From positions 1,278,417 through 1,342,416 of the forward strand of contig NZ_CP136051.1 in assembly GCF_032999765.1 (NCBI RefSeq): a DNA stretch of 64,000 nt, read 5' to 3'. Origin of the DNA: Imperialibacter roseus (lineage in GTDB: Bacteria > Bacteroidota > Bacteroidia > Cytophagales > Cyclobacteriaceae). The notes under the pieces are model-generated. The model did no database searches and was not told the DNA's origin. It worked only from the letters and a program-made list of their open reading frames with translations. Made by a program: the position numbers and the translations under genes. Each line of letters begins with the position of its first letter. Position 1 is the stretch's first letter. This document shows, piece after piece, positions 17,775 through 27,021 of this stretch.

Positions 17775-20156
17775 TCAAAACTTGAAGTTGTAAGTGATAG
17801 AAGGAAAAATGGAACCAATGATAGCAACACGAATTGCCTCGGTGGGCAGAGGTTCGCCTGCAACCGGCCGGTCTCTCCCCTGAGTGAAATAGATCGAGAA
17901 TGGATTTCTTCTGTTGTACACATTGTACACAGATAGAACGAATTGATCTGTTACCTTTCTCGGTTTCCCGTTTCTTTTTACTGTTTTTCCATTGAGTGTC
18001 GCACCAAGATCGAAGCGGTGGTAATCTGGGATTCTTACATTGTTTCGGCCATTGCCGTAATTGTAAGGCACCACGTAGTCCTGCCACTCAAACCTGTCGG
18101 TGGGGAAGGTGGTGGGCGTACCGGTGATGTAGCTGAAGTTGGCTGAAAATGATAGTCTTGGTGTTACATCATAGAAAGCCGCTACTTTCACATTGTGGGT
18201 TTGGTCGTAGCGTGTAGCATACCAGTTGTTGTTGTTAATACCATCTACTTTTAGCTCGGTTCTTCCAAGCGTATAGCTTACCCATCCGTTCAATTTCCCT
18301 TTCTTTTTCTGAACGTATAGCTCTACGCCGTAGGCCCTTCCTATACCGCTCAACAGATCGCCTTCCAGATAGGGATTGATCAACAAATCGGCACCGTCGA
18401 TGTAGTCAATCTGGTTTTTGGTTGCACGGTAGTAGGTCTCTACCGACGCTTCAATCATATTGTCGTTGAAGTTGCGGAAGTAACCCAGCGATACCTGCTG
18501 GCCTGTTTGCGGCTCAATGTTGTTGGTGCTCGGTGTCCAAACGTCCAGCGGATTGCTGGCTACAGTGTTGGAAATGAGGTGAACATACTGAGCGGTTCTG
18601 TTATAGCTACCCTTGATAGAGCTTGTTGGATCTACCAACAGCGAAAAGGAAGCCCTGGGCTCCAGGTTAAAATATGTTTGAATAGTTTCCAGGTTATCCG
18701 CCTCCGAAATCGAGGTCACGGTTTTTCTGACGCCTGGCTCAGGTGAGTCGTACTCATAATATTGACCAGGCCCCATATAGCTAAACGACGAGAGGCGAAG
18801 GCCATAGTTGACGGTGAGTGCCGGCGACAGTTTCTGTTCGTTACCTGCATACACGGCGCTTTCCATTCCAAATTTTCGATCCAGGCTGATATTGCTCACC
18901 TCGCCATTGCTCACACCCAGGGCGTTGGCCGGATCGAACTGATACACTGTTACATCGCCACCAAAGCTCAACTCGTTGTTGGTATTGATGAAGTAGCTGA
19001 ACTCTGGTTTGAAGTTGAAAGTGGATATTTCTGATGTCCACTCGAACTTATCGATGTCGTTTTCACCAAAGGCCAGAGAGTAGTCGTAGTTGCTGTAGAA
19101 TGCAGTGAAGTTTGAAAACAGCCTGTCGTTGAACAAATGGTTCCAGCGGATGGTGGCAGTTTTATTGCCCCAGTCAAACCCCTGGCGGGCGTCGAACAAG
19201 AACTTATCCCTTCCAAAATAGCCTGAAGCAAATACCCTGTTCTTCTCGTTGATATCGAAGTTGGTTTTCACCGTCAGGTCGTAGAAATAGAGTTGCGCAC
19301 CGTCGTCCAGCACATCTGTGAATGGCTTGGCCAGCACATCGGCATATGAACGCCTGCCAGCGATGATGAACGACGACTTTTCTTTTTGAATAGGCCCTTC
19401 TACCGCCAGGCGGCTGAAAATGGTGCCAATGCCACCAGCCACATCATAAGATTTATTGTTCCCCTCTTTCATCCTTATATCAAGGATAGAGGAGATTCTT
19501 CCTCCGTATCGGGAAGGTATGGCGCCTTTGTAAAGCTTTATGTCTTTGACAGCATCGGGATTGAAGACCGAAAAGAAGCCCAGTAAGTGAGAAGAGTTAA
19601 ACACCGGAGCTTCATCGAGCAGCACCAGGTTTTGACCAACCGAACCGCCACGCACGTTGAAGCCCGAAGCACCTTCGCCAACGGTACTTACGCCCGGTAG
19701 CAGCTGTATCGTTTTCAGCACGTCGACCTCACCAGCAAATGCCGGCACTTTGGTGATGGTTTGCATGTCGAGCTTTGCTACGCTCATCTCGATGCTGGTT
19801 ACATTTTGGTCTTCCCGCTCAGCCGATACCACCACTTCCTGCAGTTGCTGCTGTTCGGATCGGATCTCCACGTCCATTCTCACATTAGCTTTTAGATCTA
19901 CCGTTTTCACAAGTGTTTCATACCCCACATACCTGTATTCCAGGGTGTAGGTGCCTGGCGGCAGCGTAATGGAATAAAAGCCATAAAAGTTGGTGACAGC
20001 ACCGTCACCAATTTCTTTCACAAGCACATTGGCACCGAAAAGGTCTTCTCCGTTGGCGGCGTCTTTTACATAGCCGTTGACAGTTACCTTTTCCTGGGCG
20101 AATGCGTGTAGTGCACTAAAAATCAGGCAGAGCCCGAGCAATAAAGTTCTTTTCAT
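17775..20156 (-). CDS. TonB-dependent receptor with carboxypeptidase-like regulatory domain
   Basis: A 793-residue outer-membrane receptor. Signal peptide 1-20; CarboxypepD_reg-like N-terminal domain about 24-100 ('VNGYVKDAANGEDLFGANVLVKE', 'FYGFYSITLPPGTYTLEY'); plug about 110-225 ('VVVSAEREDQNVTSIEMS', 'GFNVRGGSVGQNLVLLDEAPVF'); then a 22-strand-type barrel ending in a C-terminal Phe ('PSITYNFKF'). It is shorter than SusC proteins, and no SusD gene is present; the DUF4249 lipoprotein immediately downstream is the partner. Import of an unknown ligand is inferred. The 250 bases upstream contain no gene and no promoter I can name. Confidence 0.9.
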   Translation of the reverse strand: MKRTLLLGLCLIFSALHAFAQEKVTVNGYVKDAANGEDLFGANVLVKEIGDGAVTNFYGFYSITLPPGTYTLEYRYVGYETLVKTVDLKANVRMDVEIRSEQQQLQEVVVSAEREDQNVTSIEMSVAKLDMQTITKVPAFAGEVDVLKTIQLLPGVSTVGEGASGFNVRGGSVGQNLVLLDEAPVFNSSHLLGFFSVFNPDAVKDIKLYKGAIPSRYGGRISSILDIRMKEGNNKSYDVAGGIGTIFSRLAVEGPIQKEKSSFIIAGRRSYADVLAKPFTDVLDDGAQLYFYDLTVKTNFDINEKNRVFASGYFGRDKFLFDARQGFDWGNKTATIRWNHLFNDRLFSNFTAFYSNYDYSLAFGENDIDKFEWTSEISTFNFKPEFSYFINTNNELSFGGDVTVYQFDPANALGVSNGEVSNISLDRKFGMESAVYAGNEQKLSPALTVNYGLRLSSFSYMGPGQYYEYDSPEPGVRKTVTSISEADNLETIQTYFNLEPRASFSLLVDPTSSIKGSYNRTAQYVHLISNTVASNPLDVWTPSTNNIEPQTGQQVSLGYFRNFNDNMIEASVETYYRATKNQIDYIDGADLLINPYLEGDLLSGIGRAYGVELYVQKKKGKLNGWVSYTLGRTELKVDGINNNNWYATRYDQTHNVKVAAFYDVTPRLSFSANFSYITGTPTTFPTDRFEWQDYVVPYNYGNGRNNVRIPDYHRFDLGATLNGKTVKRNGKPRKVTDQFVLSVYNVYNRRNPFSIYFTQGRDRPVAGEPLPTEAIRVAIIGSIFPSITYNFKF

Positions 20157-20407
20157 TGAGTTGTTGAGATTGATCTGAATAAATTCACTTAGCCAGTTAC
20201 GGTAGTTTAAAGCAGGAGTTGGGAGTTGTTGAAAAAATAGTGAAACAATAACCAGAAACAGTTCGAGTCAGTATTGCTCTTGGGTATAGATTCATTTTAC
20301 AAGTAATAGTTTAGTCTGCTTAGTAGTAAACTTAAACCATTAGTACCCCTATGTGTTTTGGAATTACTTGAGAAAAAAAATATTAATAGGGCAGAATGAG
20401 CTTCTAT

Positions 20408-21277
20408 TTATTCACTTACAACAATGGCAATTCTGTCCCCCTTTGGGCTAACGGCCAGGCGTGTGATGTCCTTCAGTTGGAAAGTGCTGGCAAGGTCAGC
20501 GACCTCTGTCCAGGCTTTTGTAGATGGAGACCACATGAAAAGTTTGCTGCCCTGGCCCATAATGATTTTGCCATCGGGCGTCCAGGCCATGTCTTGTGAG
20601 TCGGCCATCGCTTCGCAAATCGTTTCAATTTTTCCGGTTTCAGTGTCAAGCGACTGGATCAGCGCCGGCTGGCCTTCCCGGTTTTGCAGAAAGCTGATGA
20701 GTTTGCTGCCGGGGATTTTGTGGATAGAGCGGCCAATATTACTGGCGACGATTTTGTTCGTTTTGGCAGACAGGTCAGACACCTGAAGCGTTTGCGGTTC
20801 GCCCAGCACAAACGACACCAGCGTGTTGTCATCTCTCCAGGCATGATAGCCGATCACAAGGTCGGGCACTACCATCGTCGGCTCGCCTTTCCTGATGGGA
20901 AACTTCCATAGCAGCTGCGTGCCGTCTACCTCTCTGATGCAGGAGATGAATTTGCAGTCGGGTGTGAGCGTAGGAGAGTATTCGTTAGAGGCGTTGTTCG
21001 AGAAATTGGTTTTGGTGCCCCTGGCAGGATTGTAGATGAAGATGTCGATCTGTGGAGTGGCGTCCTGAGACACAAAGAAGAGTTCTCCTGTTTTTTGAGA
21101 AAAGGAAGGCTGATTGTCGTAACGGCCGGGGTTGGAAGAAACGTTGACGGGGTTGGAAATGCTCATCGCTCCGCCATTGGCTTTCAGCTCGAAAAGGTAA
21201 ACCTCAGTGGATGGCTGGGCAATGGCTGATAGTGCGAGGAAGGAGGCCGAAATAAAGGAGAGAAGGGCTCGTGTCAT
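20408..21277 (-). CDS. Periplasmic TolB-like beta-propeller (PD40) protein
   Basis: About 289 residues from the start at 21277 (MTRALLSFISASFLALSAIAQ, a good signal peptide); a longer frame to 21340 adds an unlikely leader. Repeated blades carry the PD40 pattern ('NQPSFSQKTGELFFVSQD', 'EYSPTLTPDCKFISCIRE', 'DMAWTPDGKIIMGQGSKLFMWSP', 'LAVSPKGDRIAIVV'). It is similar to TolB-type or WD40-like sensor propellers, without a catalytic domain. Monocistronic; role unknown. Confidence 0.8.
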   Translation of the reverse strand: MTRALLSFISASFLALSAIAQPSTEVYLFELKANGGAMSISNPVNVSSNPGRYDNQPSFSQKTGELFFVSQDATPQIDIFIYNPARGTKTNFSNNASNEYSPTLTPDCKFISCIREVDGTQLLWKFPIRKGEPTMVVPDLVIGYHAWRDDNTLVSFVLGEPQTLQVSDLSAKTNKIVASNIGRSIHKIPGSKLISFLQNREGQPALIQSLDTETGKIETICEAMADSQDMAWTPDGKIIMGQGSKLFMWSPSTKAWTEVADLASTFQLKDITRLAVSPKGDRIAIVVSE

Positions 21278-21378
21278 GGCTTTAATGGTTAGAGAGGGCA
21301 ATATAGTACCTGGCGAGATGAGAGCAAGTGAATCCCACAAACCCGGTATTTCAGTAGTTTCGTTTTAAAGTTATTGAA

Positions 21379-21924
21379 TCAAGCCCTTTGATAATAAAGC
21401 AGGGTGGCGCCAGCTCCGAAAATCTTTGTTTTCAAAAGTTTAAAAACAGTCCTCTCATTTATTTGATCAAACAGCGGCAGGCCTTTTCCTATGATCACAG
21501 GGTGAATGCAGAGCTGGTATTCGTCAATCAAATTAAGATTGGCCAGTGCATCAATCAGGCTTCGGCAGCCAATCAAAATATCTCCTCCGGACTGTTGTTT
21601 CAATTTCAAAACCGTTTCCTTCAGAGGCTCATCTGCCAATGTCGCTGTAGCCCACCCGGTGTCTTTCAGGGTGGTAGAGAAAATAATTTTAGGGATCCGG
21701 TCAATGACCTTGGCAAAATCGTCCATTGATTGCTCACCCGAAGGCTTTTCCAGCAGCGTTTGCCAGAACTGCATAAGCTCATAGGTTGTCCGGCCGTAGA
21801 GTATCACATCTGAGTTGTTGAGCAGGGCAGTATAATGGTCGTGTATTTCTTCGTCGGCTATGCCAGCGGTATGGTCGCAAAACCCATCAATGGTAAGGTT
21901 GATTGCTGCAACTACTTTTCTCAT
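21379..21924 (-). CDS. Dihydrofolate reductase / RibD C-terminal-domain family protein
   Basis: A 181-residue protein of the RibD_C/DHFR-like fold: 'MRKVVAAINLTIDGFCDH' at the N-terminus, 'LYGRTTYELMQFW' and 'GGDILIGCRSLIDALANLNLIDEYQLCIHPVIIGKGLPLF'. This family of small NADPH-dependent reductases is common as solitary genes and as integron cargo. It is not a housekeeping FolA. It is the unit farthest from the integrase remnant, so whether it is a true cassette is less certain. The substrate is unknown. Confidence 0.82.
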   Translation of the reverse strand: MRKVVAAINLTIDGFCDHTAGIADEEIHDHYTALLNNSDVILYGRTTYELMQFWQTLLEKPSGEQSMDDFAKVIDRIPKIIFSTTLKDTGWATATLADEPLKETVLKLKQQSGGDILIGCRSLIDALANLNLIDEYQLCIHPVIIGKGLPLFDQINERTVFKLLKTKIFGAGATLLYYQRA

Positions 21925-21984
21925 ATTTTCTTTTTTGTTAATGCGTTTGTGTGTTGCGCTGCCATGACCGCTGTGCTTCGGTAA

Positions 21985-22062
21985 AATGAGTGAAGGACTT
22001 CAACTTAGCTCCGCTTCCACTAGCGGTTGGCCACACCTACCGATAGATAAATTTATACTTTA
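21985..22062 (-). repeat. Partial attC-like element R1
   Basis: Left-half similarity to the other elements: 'AGCTCCGCTTCCACTA', then 'GCCAC' and 'GATAAATTTATA', aligning with 28961-29007 in R5. The right half and its GTT core are missing; the VOC stop follows directly. Read as a truncated site between the RibD-like and VOC units. Confidence 0.5.
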
Positions 22063-22067
22063 CTTTC

Positions 22068-22523
22068 TTATTTTGCTTCAAGTTCTTCGGCAAGGCCAAT
22101 GAGAAGGCCTTCCGTGCCACGTATGTAGCACAGCCGGTAGACATTCTCATACTGCATCACTTCACCAACAAGTTGGGCGTTATGTTTGGTCATCAGTCTG
22201 GTCACCAGCTCGTCAAGGTGCACCACTCTGAACATGACCCGCAAATAGCCCAGGGCATTCACCGGGGCAGTTCTGTGGTCGGCGACAGTAGGAGGGGTGA
22301 TAAACCGTGAAAGCTCAAGTCGGCTGTGCCCGTCGGGCGTAACCATCATTGCAACCTCCACGGACTGATGGCCGAGCCCGGTTACACGCCCTGCCCACTC
22401 ACCCTCCACCATCATTCGCCCTTCAAGGGTCAGCCCTATTTCACTGAAAAAAGCGATTGCGCTGTCAAGGGACTCTACCACAATGCCGACATTGTGCATT
22501 TCCATCAATTTACTTTTCGCCAT
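22068..22523 (-). CDS. VOC (glyoxalase/bleomycin-resistance fold) family protein
   Basis: A 151-residue protein with the VOC start 'HNVGIVVESLDSAIAFFSEIGLTLEGR' and paired beta-alpha-beta-beta-beta modules, ending 'IRGTEGLLIGLAEEL'. His and Glu residues at the usual metal positions are visible ('MHNVGIVV', 'GHSRLELS', 'GTEGLLIGL'). It could be a small dioxygenase, lyase or resistance-type binding protein; the substrate is not predictable. It lies between the intron fragment (22622-22681) and the partial element R1. Confidence 0.85.
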   Translation of the reverse strand: MAKSKLMEMHNVGIVVESLDSAIAFFSEIGLTLEGRMMVEGEWAGRVTGLGHQSVEVAMMVTPDGHSRLELSRFITPPTVADHRTAPVNALGYLRVMFRVVHLDELVTRLMTKHNAQLVGEVMQYENVYRLCYIRGTEGLLIGLAEELEAK

Positions 22524-22621
22524 GGTTTTGTTTTTTTCGAGATGTGTTGTGCTGTTGTTGTAACCTTCCGCTTTTTAGGAACAGTCAACTTTTGGGTGGT
22601 ACTATTTTCGGGGGCTTACAG

Positions 22622-22681
22622 ATGTGACCGGGCTGACGATCCAGAGGCACACCGGTTGGCTTGATCGCTCATCGGCTCGAT
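22622..22681 (+). mobile_element. Group IIC intron 3'-end remnant
   Basis: The stretch ending 'GCACACCGGTTGGCTTGATC', 'GCTCATCGGCTCGAT' aligns with the last ~60 bases of the two larger intron copies (domain VI to the 3' splice end CTCGAT). The flanking bases are TAGCC, as at the best preserved copy (TAGCG). Nothing upstream of domain VI is recognisable. It abuts the 3' end of higA-1, in the same position and orientation relative to the neighbouring gene as the other two introns. Confidence 0.55.
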
Positions 22682-22695
22682 TAGCCACTTCTTTC

Positions 22696-23007
22696 TTAGG
22701 CCACGTCGATCTGATGGTTCATCATCTGGATGTTGAAATTCACTTTGGCTCCAAGAGCATTGAAAACTTTCAAAACAGTTTCCAATGTGATGTTACCAGT
22801 ATTGTTTTCCAACCGTGAAATTTGTGCTTTCTTCACTCCAATAAGTGCACCTAGTTCTTCTTGAGTTAGGTTGCGCTGTTTTCGAGCTTGCTGAATCATA
22901 TCTCCAACAAGGTCAAGTTTAAGCTCAAACTCGTATTGTTCACGTTCTGGAGTTCCTCGTTTGCCGATTAGTTCGTCTTTTGCTTCACCCAATGTGTATG
23001 TTTTCAT
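22696..23007 (-). CDS. HigA-type antitoxin (XRE-family HTH), module 1
   Basis: A 103-residue protein with a helix-turn-helix of the XRE type at about 35-90: 'IQQARKQRNLTQEELGALIGVKKAQISRLENNTGNITLETVLKVFNALG'. The N-terminal part would contact the toxin. Its start overlaps the toxin stop by 4 bases, giving toxin-first order as in HigBA. It presumably represses its own promoter and neutralises the toxin. In an integron such modules are thought to stabilise the array. Confidence 0.88.
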   Translation of the reverse strand: MKTYTLGEAKDELIGKRGTPEREQYEFELKLDLVGDMIQQARKQRNLTQEELGALIGVKKAQISRLENNTGNITLETVLKVFNALGAKVNFNIQMMNHQIDVA

Positions 23008-23369
23008 GACTGCTTACCTTTAAAATACTGTTGTCTAATCCGTTCTGCCTTGTCTATTTCTTTCTTATCCATTTTACTGGTTTTCTTAATTGCTCCATGT
23101 GTTGCTAGAACAAGTGTAGCTCCTTTATCAGTTTTGTCCCAAAATGCCAGCAACCGATACTGAAGTCCAGCATACAACGTTCTGAATTCCCAAATTTCTC
23201 CTTGCAACTTCTTAAATAGTTTCGGGTCAGTTTTCTGACTTGCTCGTTCAATGTTTTGCAAGATTTTGTTCTTAGACTTCAGGTCCTGCTTTCGCAGGAA
23301 TTCCATGGCCTCTTCCAGTAAAACTGTCTCAAATCTCTTTATCATTCGACACATTTGTTTAACTGACAT
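23004..23369 (-). CDS. HigB-type toxin (RelE/ParE superfamily), module 1
   Basis: A 121-residue protein of the phage-derived Gp49-like/HigB family: 'LQGEIWEFRTLYAGLQYRLLAFWDKTD', 'LVLATHGAIKKTSKMDKKEIDKAERIRQQYF'. The family cleaves mRNA at the ribosome. The true start may be Met6 or Met9 (23345), since family members usually begin near 'MIKRFETVLLEEA'; no ribosome-binding site separates the options. Followed directly by higA. Confidence 0.86.
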   Translation of the reverse strand: MSVKQMCRMIKRFETVLLEEAMEFLRKQDLKSKNKILQNIERASQKTDPKLFKKLQGEIWEFRTLYAGLQYRLLAFWDKTDKGATLVLATHGAIKKTSKMDKKEIDKAERIRQQYFKGKQS

Positions 23370-23399
23370 AAAGCTATAAAAGTTTCGTTAAATGTAAAC

Positions 23400-23917
23400 T
23401 ATCGAGGTGTGGGTAGTTGTCAATGGTTGCGCTATGTTTTCGTTGCCGATTGCGAGTTGCTTCGATGTCAGGCCACACTGCTTATGGCATGATTGAAAGA
23501 AGCCGGAGCGGAAACGTAAAACCTGATCAGGCATGGAATACCACAGGGACAGGCATATGCCTGGACGGTCCGCCGATGCGGCAGGACTAGAATGGGAGGC
23601 TGGGCAGTAGCTCAAATGAGGAACGAATTCATTGACACCGTTGAAAGCAAACATAAGTCGATAAAGCCCTATCCTGGGAGAGATAATTACCCTGTCACGA
23701 CTGAGAAGAAAAGGATATGAAAGTATGCTCGACCATTACTCAAAATCACAACCGCTTCGGCGGACCGCTAGGATTCAATGAACCCGTTCCACGTCGGGCC
23801 GTATACGAGATCGTTCCACGCCGACCGTACGTACGGTGGTGTGAGGTGGACGGCTTAGTCCCGGCGTGGAACGAGGCGCACCGGTGAGCTTAATCGCTCA
23901 TCTGTCGTCTACTCGAT
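23400..23917 (+). mobile_element. ORF-less, degraded group IIC intron (copy A)
   Basis: The last 197 bases (23721-23917) are nearly the same as copy B, including domain V (CCGTATACGAGATCG ... TACGTACGGTGG) and the 3' end CTACTCGAT. Upstream, 'GAGGAACGAATTCATT' and 'CCTGGGAGAGAT' resemble domain I-III segments of group IIC introns, but differ from copy B. No reverse-transcriptase coding remains. The 5' end is not clear; 23400 is a guess. It lies opposite in strand to the serine-hydrolase gene and ends 10 bases from its stop; the flank TGTGG completes an attC-like core. Domain V has a 14-base insertion, so it should be inactive. Confidence 0.7.
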
Positions 23918-23926
23918 TGTGGGCAG

Positions 23927-25207
23927 TTATTTATCAAACAGTCCAGATTTTGAGAGCTGCCGGGCTATTTGATGCAGGTTATTGAGTAAAATGTGTCCCT
24001 CGCTGTCAAATCCACGAGTGCCAAAATATGCGATGACTAAATCGCGACTTGGCGAAACGTACAACCCCTGTCCGCCACCTCCCTCTTTGAAAAAATCGCC
24101 ATCGTTCATAACTACATCCCATTGGTAAGTAGAATGTCTTGGAGGCTCACCATCTACTAAATGTTCAGCTGTAATTGGATCATCATAAATGAAAAGATCA
24201 ATCGGGCCTGCCCTTTTAATAATTTCAGGTCGGCCACCCTGCTGTATTTTCTTTATGTAATCTTCTGGTATAAAATCATAAGGGGCAACTCTACCCGATG
24301 GAGTGAACAACAGTCCAAAGCGGGCATGGTCTCTCAAGGTGGCACTGAGTCCTCCCATATACATCCTATCGTTCGAGTTCGGTAAAAACATCAAGGCATC
24401 AGATTCTGCACCCATTTTTTGCCATATTCTTTCCTCTATCAGTTGAACGGCCGTTTTATTTGTAATTCGCTCGATGATCCAACCCAGAACCTCGGAGTTG
24501 ATAGAGAAATATTCATAAATTTGGCCTGACGGCCCTGTCTTTTTCATGGGGGCAAGCTGGGCAGATGGACCGCCCTTGGAATTGTCATTTCCAATCCAGC
24601 CATTTTCATTGAAGAATATTTGAGCAAAAAGATTGTCATCAATCCCCATTCCTGAGGTCATGTCCAATACATCAATAATGGGAACTGCTCCCCAATCAGT
24701 ACCCTCCAGTTCTGTTAAATATGCCGAAACAGGTCTGTGAACATCTATTTTGCCGTCCATCTCTAACAAGGCAATGATGGTAGAAACATAGGGTTTGGTT
24801 ACTGAAAAACTATGATGCTTGTAGTAATCTTTCATGTGGGGATATTCTTCAAACACAATTTTGCCTTTATGCAAAATAATCATGCCGTCTACTAAAGGAC
24901 TTTTTACATATTCGTCCAGTGATATCTCTCCTTCTATAGTTTTAGTCACGAATTGCTTCACATCCTCCCTTAAATTGTGACCCAGTTGTCGGATTGCGCC
25001 CCGTCGGGCAACAATCTGATGTGGCCAAAATTCAGACATATGTGAATTTATATAACGAGTGAAATCCCCCCCTTTATTCGATTGTTGATGAATGTCAAAA
25101 TCAGCATGAATGGCTTGAATTTCATCCAAAGTGTAGCCCTTAAATTGTTGAGCCCAAATTAAATAAGGAAAAAGCATTGCAAAAAGAACCGATAGTCGTG
25201 ATTTCAT
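23927..25207 (-). CDS. Serine hydrolase, class C beta-lactamase / NylB-like fold, secreted
   Basis: A 426-residue protein with signal peptide (MKSRLSVLFAMLFPYLIWAQ). The nucleophile motif is 'HSFSVTKPYVS' (Ser-x-x-Lys); downstream 'YEYFSINSEVLGWIIERI' matches the Tyr-containing motif of 6-aminohexanoate-dimer hydrolase-like enzymes; 'GGGGQGLYVSPSRDLVIAYFGTRG' is the usual C-terminal segment. The substrate could be an ester, amide or peptide; beta-lactamase activity should not be assumed. It is a cassette unit, bounded by element R2 at its start and intron copy A at its end. Base composition is visibly AT-richer than flanking core genes. Confidence 0.85.
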   Translation of the reverse strand: MKSRLSVLFAMLFPYLIWAQQFKGYTLDEIQAIHADFDIHQQSNKGGDFTRYINSHMSEFWPHQIVARRGAIRQLGHNLREDVKQFVTKTIEGEISLDEYVKSPLVDGMIILHKGKIVFEEYPHMKDYYKHHSFSVTKPYVSTIIALLEMDGKIDVHRPVSAYLTELEGTDWGAVPIIDVLDMTSGMGIDDNLFAQIFFNENGWIGNDNSKGGPSAQLAPMKKTGPSGQIYEYFSINSEVLGWIIERITNKTAVQLIEERIWQKMGAESDALMFLPNSNDRMYMGGLSATLRDHARFGLLFTPSGRVAPYDFIPEDYIKKIQQGGRPEIIKRAGPIDLFIYDDPITAEHLVDGEPPRHSTYQWDVVMNDGDFFKEGGGGQGLYVSPSRDLVIAYFGTRGFDSEGHILLNNLHQIARQLSKSGLFDK

Positions 25208-25225
25208 TTATCGTTTTATAATTAA

Positions 25226-25379
25226 CCACAACGTATGGCGAGTGGGGTTGTTTTATGCACCTCGCTACCCACTTGCACTTAGCCACGCCGATGATAAAAT
25301 TAAACTATGTGGTGGAGAATCCAAGCCAGCCGACCGATGTTAACCGCTTAAGCCCACATTCATGTTTAGTTTGTTATGT
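25226..25379 (-). repeat. attC-like element R2
   Basis: Imperfect palindrome of about 154 bases between the serine hydrolase and APC permease. Outer cores on the plus strand are CCACAAC (25226-25232) and GTTATGT (25373-25379). Inner complementary boxes GCCAC/GTGG flank an AT-rich centre (GATAAAATTAAAC). 'CCAAGCC' after the inner box is shared with R3, R5 and R6 ('CCAAGC'). Confidence 0.7.
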
Positions 25380-25395
25380 CCTTTTTATTTTTCAT

Positions 25396-26778
25396 TTATA
25401 GAACCTTCTCGATTGGCTCCCCTTTAAAGTAGGGCTTCTTCATCCTGTATTTTATCCAGAGAACCGCATACAGTGCTGTGACCCCTACAAACAAGGCCGC
25501 ATTCAGATAGACACCTTTTGTCATTTCGGGTGAAGGAGAATTATTAATGATCAAGTAGATCATAGCAATAATTCCCATTATTTGAAAAACAGGAAAAAGT
25601 GGAGATCGATACGGACGAGATAATTTTGGATATTTTTTTCTCAATATGATAAGATCAACATGCGCCATGATGTAAACCAATAACCACAGGGCCGCAGCAG
25701 AAATCATCAAAAGGATCACAACGTTTTGTGAGTTTTGAAAGGCAAGATATACTGAAACGGCGAGACCACATTGGAAAAAGATGCCAAACCAGGGTGTTTT
25801 GAATTTCGGATGTACTACTCCGAAAATACCTGGCAGTTGATTGTTTTTGGACATCCCATAAAGCATTCGAGATATAGAGGCGATCCCGGTACTAAAGGAA
25901 CTGCCTGCTGCAGTAATCACTATGAAAGCCATAATGAACCTTCCACTTTCTCCAAAGATGGATTTGACAAGTAACCAATGTGGAATTTGACTATCAACCA
26001 ACTCTTTCCCTGGAACTTTGTGATATCCAGCCAGCGCTACTAAACCGTAAATAAGCAATAAAATAAATAAAGTAATAAACATTGCCTTGGGTACATTCTT
26101 CTCCGGTTGAATGGTTTCTTCTATCATAGGGCACATGAATTCTATTCCCAGAAAAGCCCACATAGCAAACATCGTAAGGGAAAGTATGTTCCAGTTTATT
26201 GAATCCAGATTAGTAAACAAGTTCGCAAAAGGAATGTCCTGCGTTTCTGAACTGCTTACTCCTTTAAATCCTATAATTAAAAGCGCTATAAGCATGGTAT
26301 ATGCTACCAGATTCTGCACTGAAGCAAAAACATCAACCCCTAAAATATTAAGGAAAACGATGATAAGGTAAATCCATAATCCAATTTGCGGAATAGAGCT
26401 TGGGTAGAGAAAGCTAAATACAAAATCCAGTAAAAATAAATCAGCAGCTCCTGCAAAAACGGCAAGACTTAAATAGCCTCCAATGGTAACAACAATAGCC
26501 GGAAGGTGACCAGCAGCTACTTCGGTATATGTACTGATTCCTCCAGCTTTGGGCATCATAAGTGACAATTCAGAAAACGTAAAAGCATGGCCTAGCGTCA
26601 AGGCAAAAGCGATAAGCATAGCAATCAGAAATCCTGTACCACTAATTCCCACTCCTTGTAACAGAGAAACAAAAGCACCCTGTCCAATCACTTGTCCTAC
26701 GCCTATTGCGATTAACGTAGTCAGTCCAAGCGTTCGTTTAAGTGTGTTGCTCATAGTTTGAGGTTCTTTCATATACAA
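25396..26778 (-). CDS. APC-superfamily amino acid permease
   Basis: A 460-residue, 12-span transporter. Helix 1 has the APC signature 'TLGLTTLIAIGVGQVIGQGAF'; later 'FTFSELSLMMPKAGGISTYTE' and 'MFAMWAFLGIEFMCPMIEETIQPEKNVPKAMF' are typical of the amino acid/polyamine permeases. The substrate is unknown. A transporter this large is unusual as an integron cassette, though not unprecedented in chromosomal arrays. It lies between elements R2 and R3. Start choice among Met1, Met3 and Met9 is open. Confidence 0.88.
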   Translation of the reverse strand: MYMKEPQTMSNTLKRTLGLTTLIAIGVGQVIGQGAFVSLLQGVGISGTGFLIAMLIAFALTLGHAFTFSELSLMMPKAGGISTYTEVAAGHLPAIVVTIGGYLSLAVFAGAADLFLLDFVFSFLYPSSIPQIGLWIYLIIVFLNILGVDVFASVQNLVAYTMLIALLIIGFKGVSSSETQDIPFANLFTNLDSINWNILSLTMFAMWAFLGIEFMCPMIEETIQPEKNVPKAMFITLFILLLIYGLVALAGYHKVPGKELVDSQIPHWLLVKSIFGESGRFIMAFIVITAAGSSFSTGIASISRMLYGMSKNNQLPGIFGVVHPKFKTPWFGIFFQCGLAVSVYLAFQNSQNVVILLMISAAALWLLVYIMAHVDLIILRKKYPKLSRPYRSPLFPVFQIMGIIAMIYLIINNSPSPEMTKGVYLNAALFVGVTALYAVLWIKYRMKKPYFKGEPIEKVL

Positions 26779-26807
26779 ATAGCTTATTCTCGAATCTCCA
26801 CAAATTG

Positions 26808-26964
26808 GATATCGTCTAGCTATCGTGCGTGGGGGTTGATTAACGTACTTCGCTTACCACTCGCACTTAGCCACGCAGAAGATAAAAATAGGCGTTGTGG
26901 CGGAGATTCCAAGCCAACTGCACTCAACTAACCTGAACAACCCCCATTCGCTATAGGCATGTGT
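26808..26964 (-). repeat. attC-like element R3, split by intron copy B
   Basis: The terminal arms pair: 'CTATCGTGCGTGGGGGTTG' (26819-26837) against 'CAACCCCCATTCGCTATAG' (26938-26956). Inner boxes are GCCACGC/TTGTGGCGG. The right core is completed only if the intron (26965-27900) is removed: GT + TAGCG. The joined end CTATAGGCATGTGTTAGC then lines up with CTATAGCCTCGTGTTATC in R5 without gaps. The left core is degenerate (GGATATC). Confidence 0.72.
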
Positions 26965-27021
26965 GTGTGCCCAGTATGGGCATCTGATATCTAAGATAAC
27001 AAATTATTCCAGAGGGTGTAA

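Noticed and set aside
23388-23654. 88-aa minus-strand open frame after the HigB-1 promoter region
   Set aside because: No family, overlaps intron domain I-like sequence, and the composition looks non-coding.
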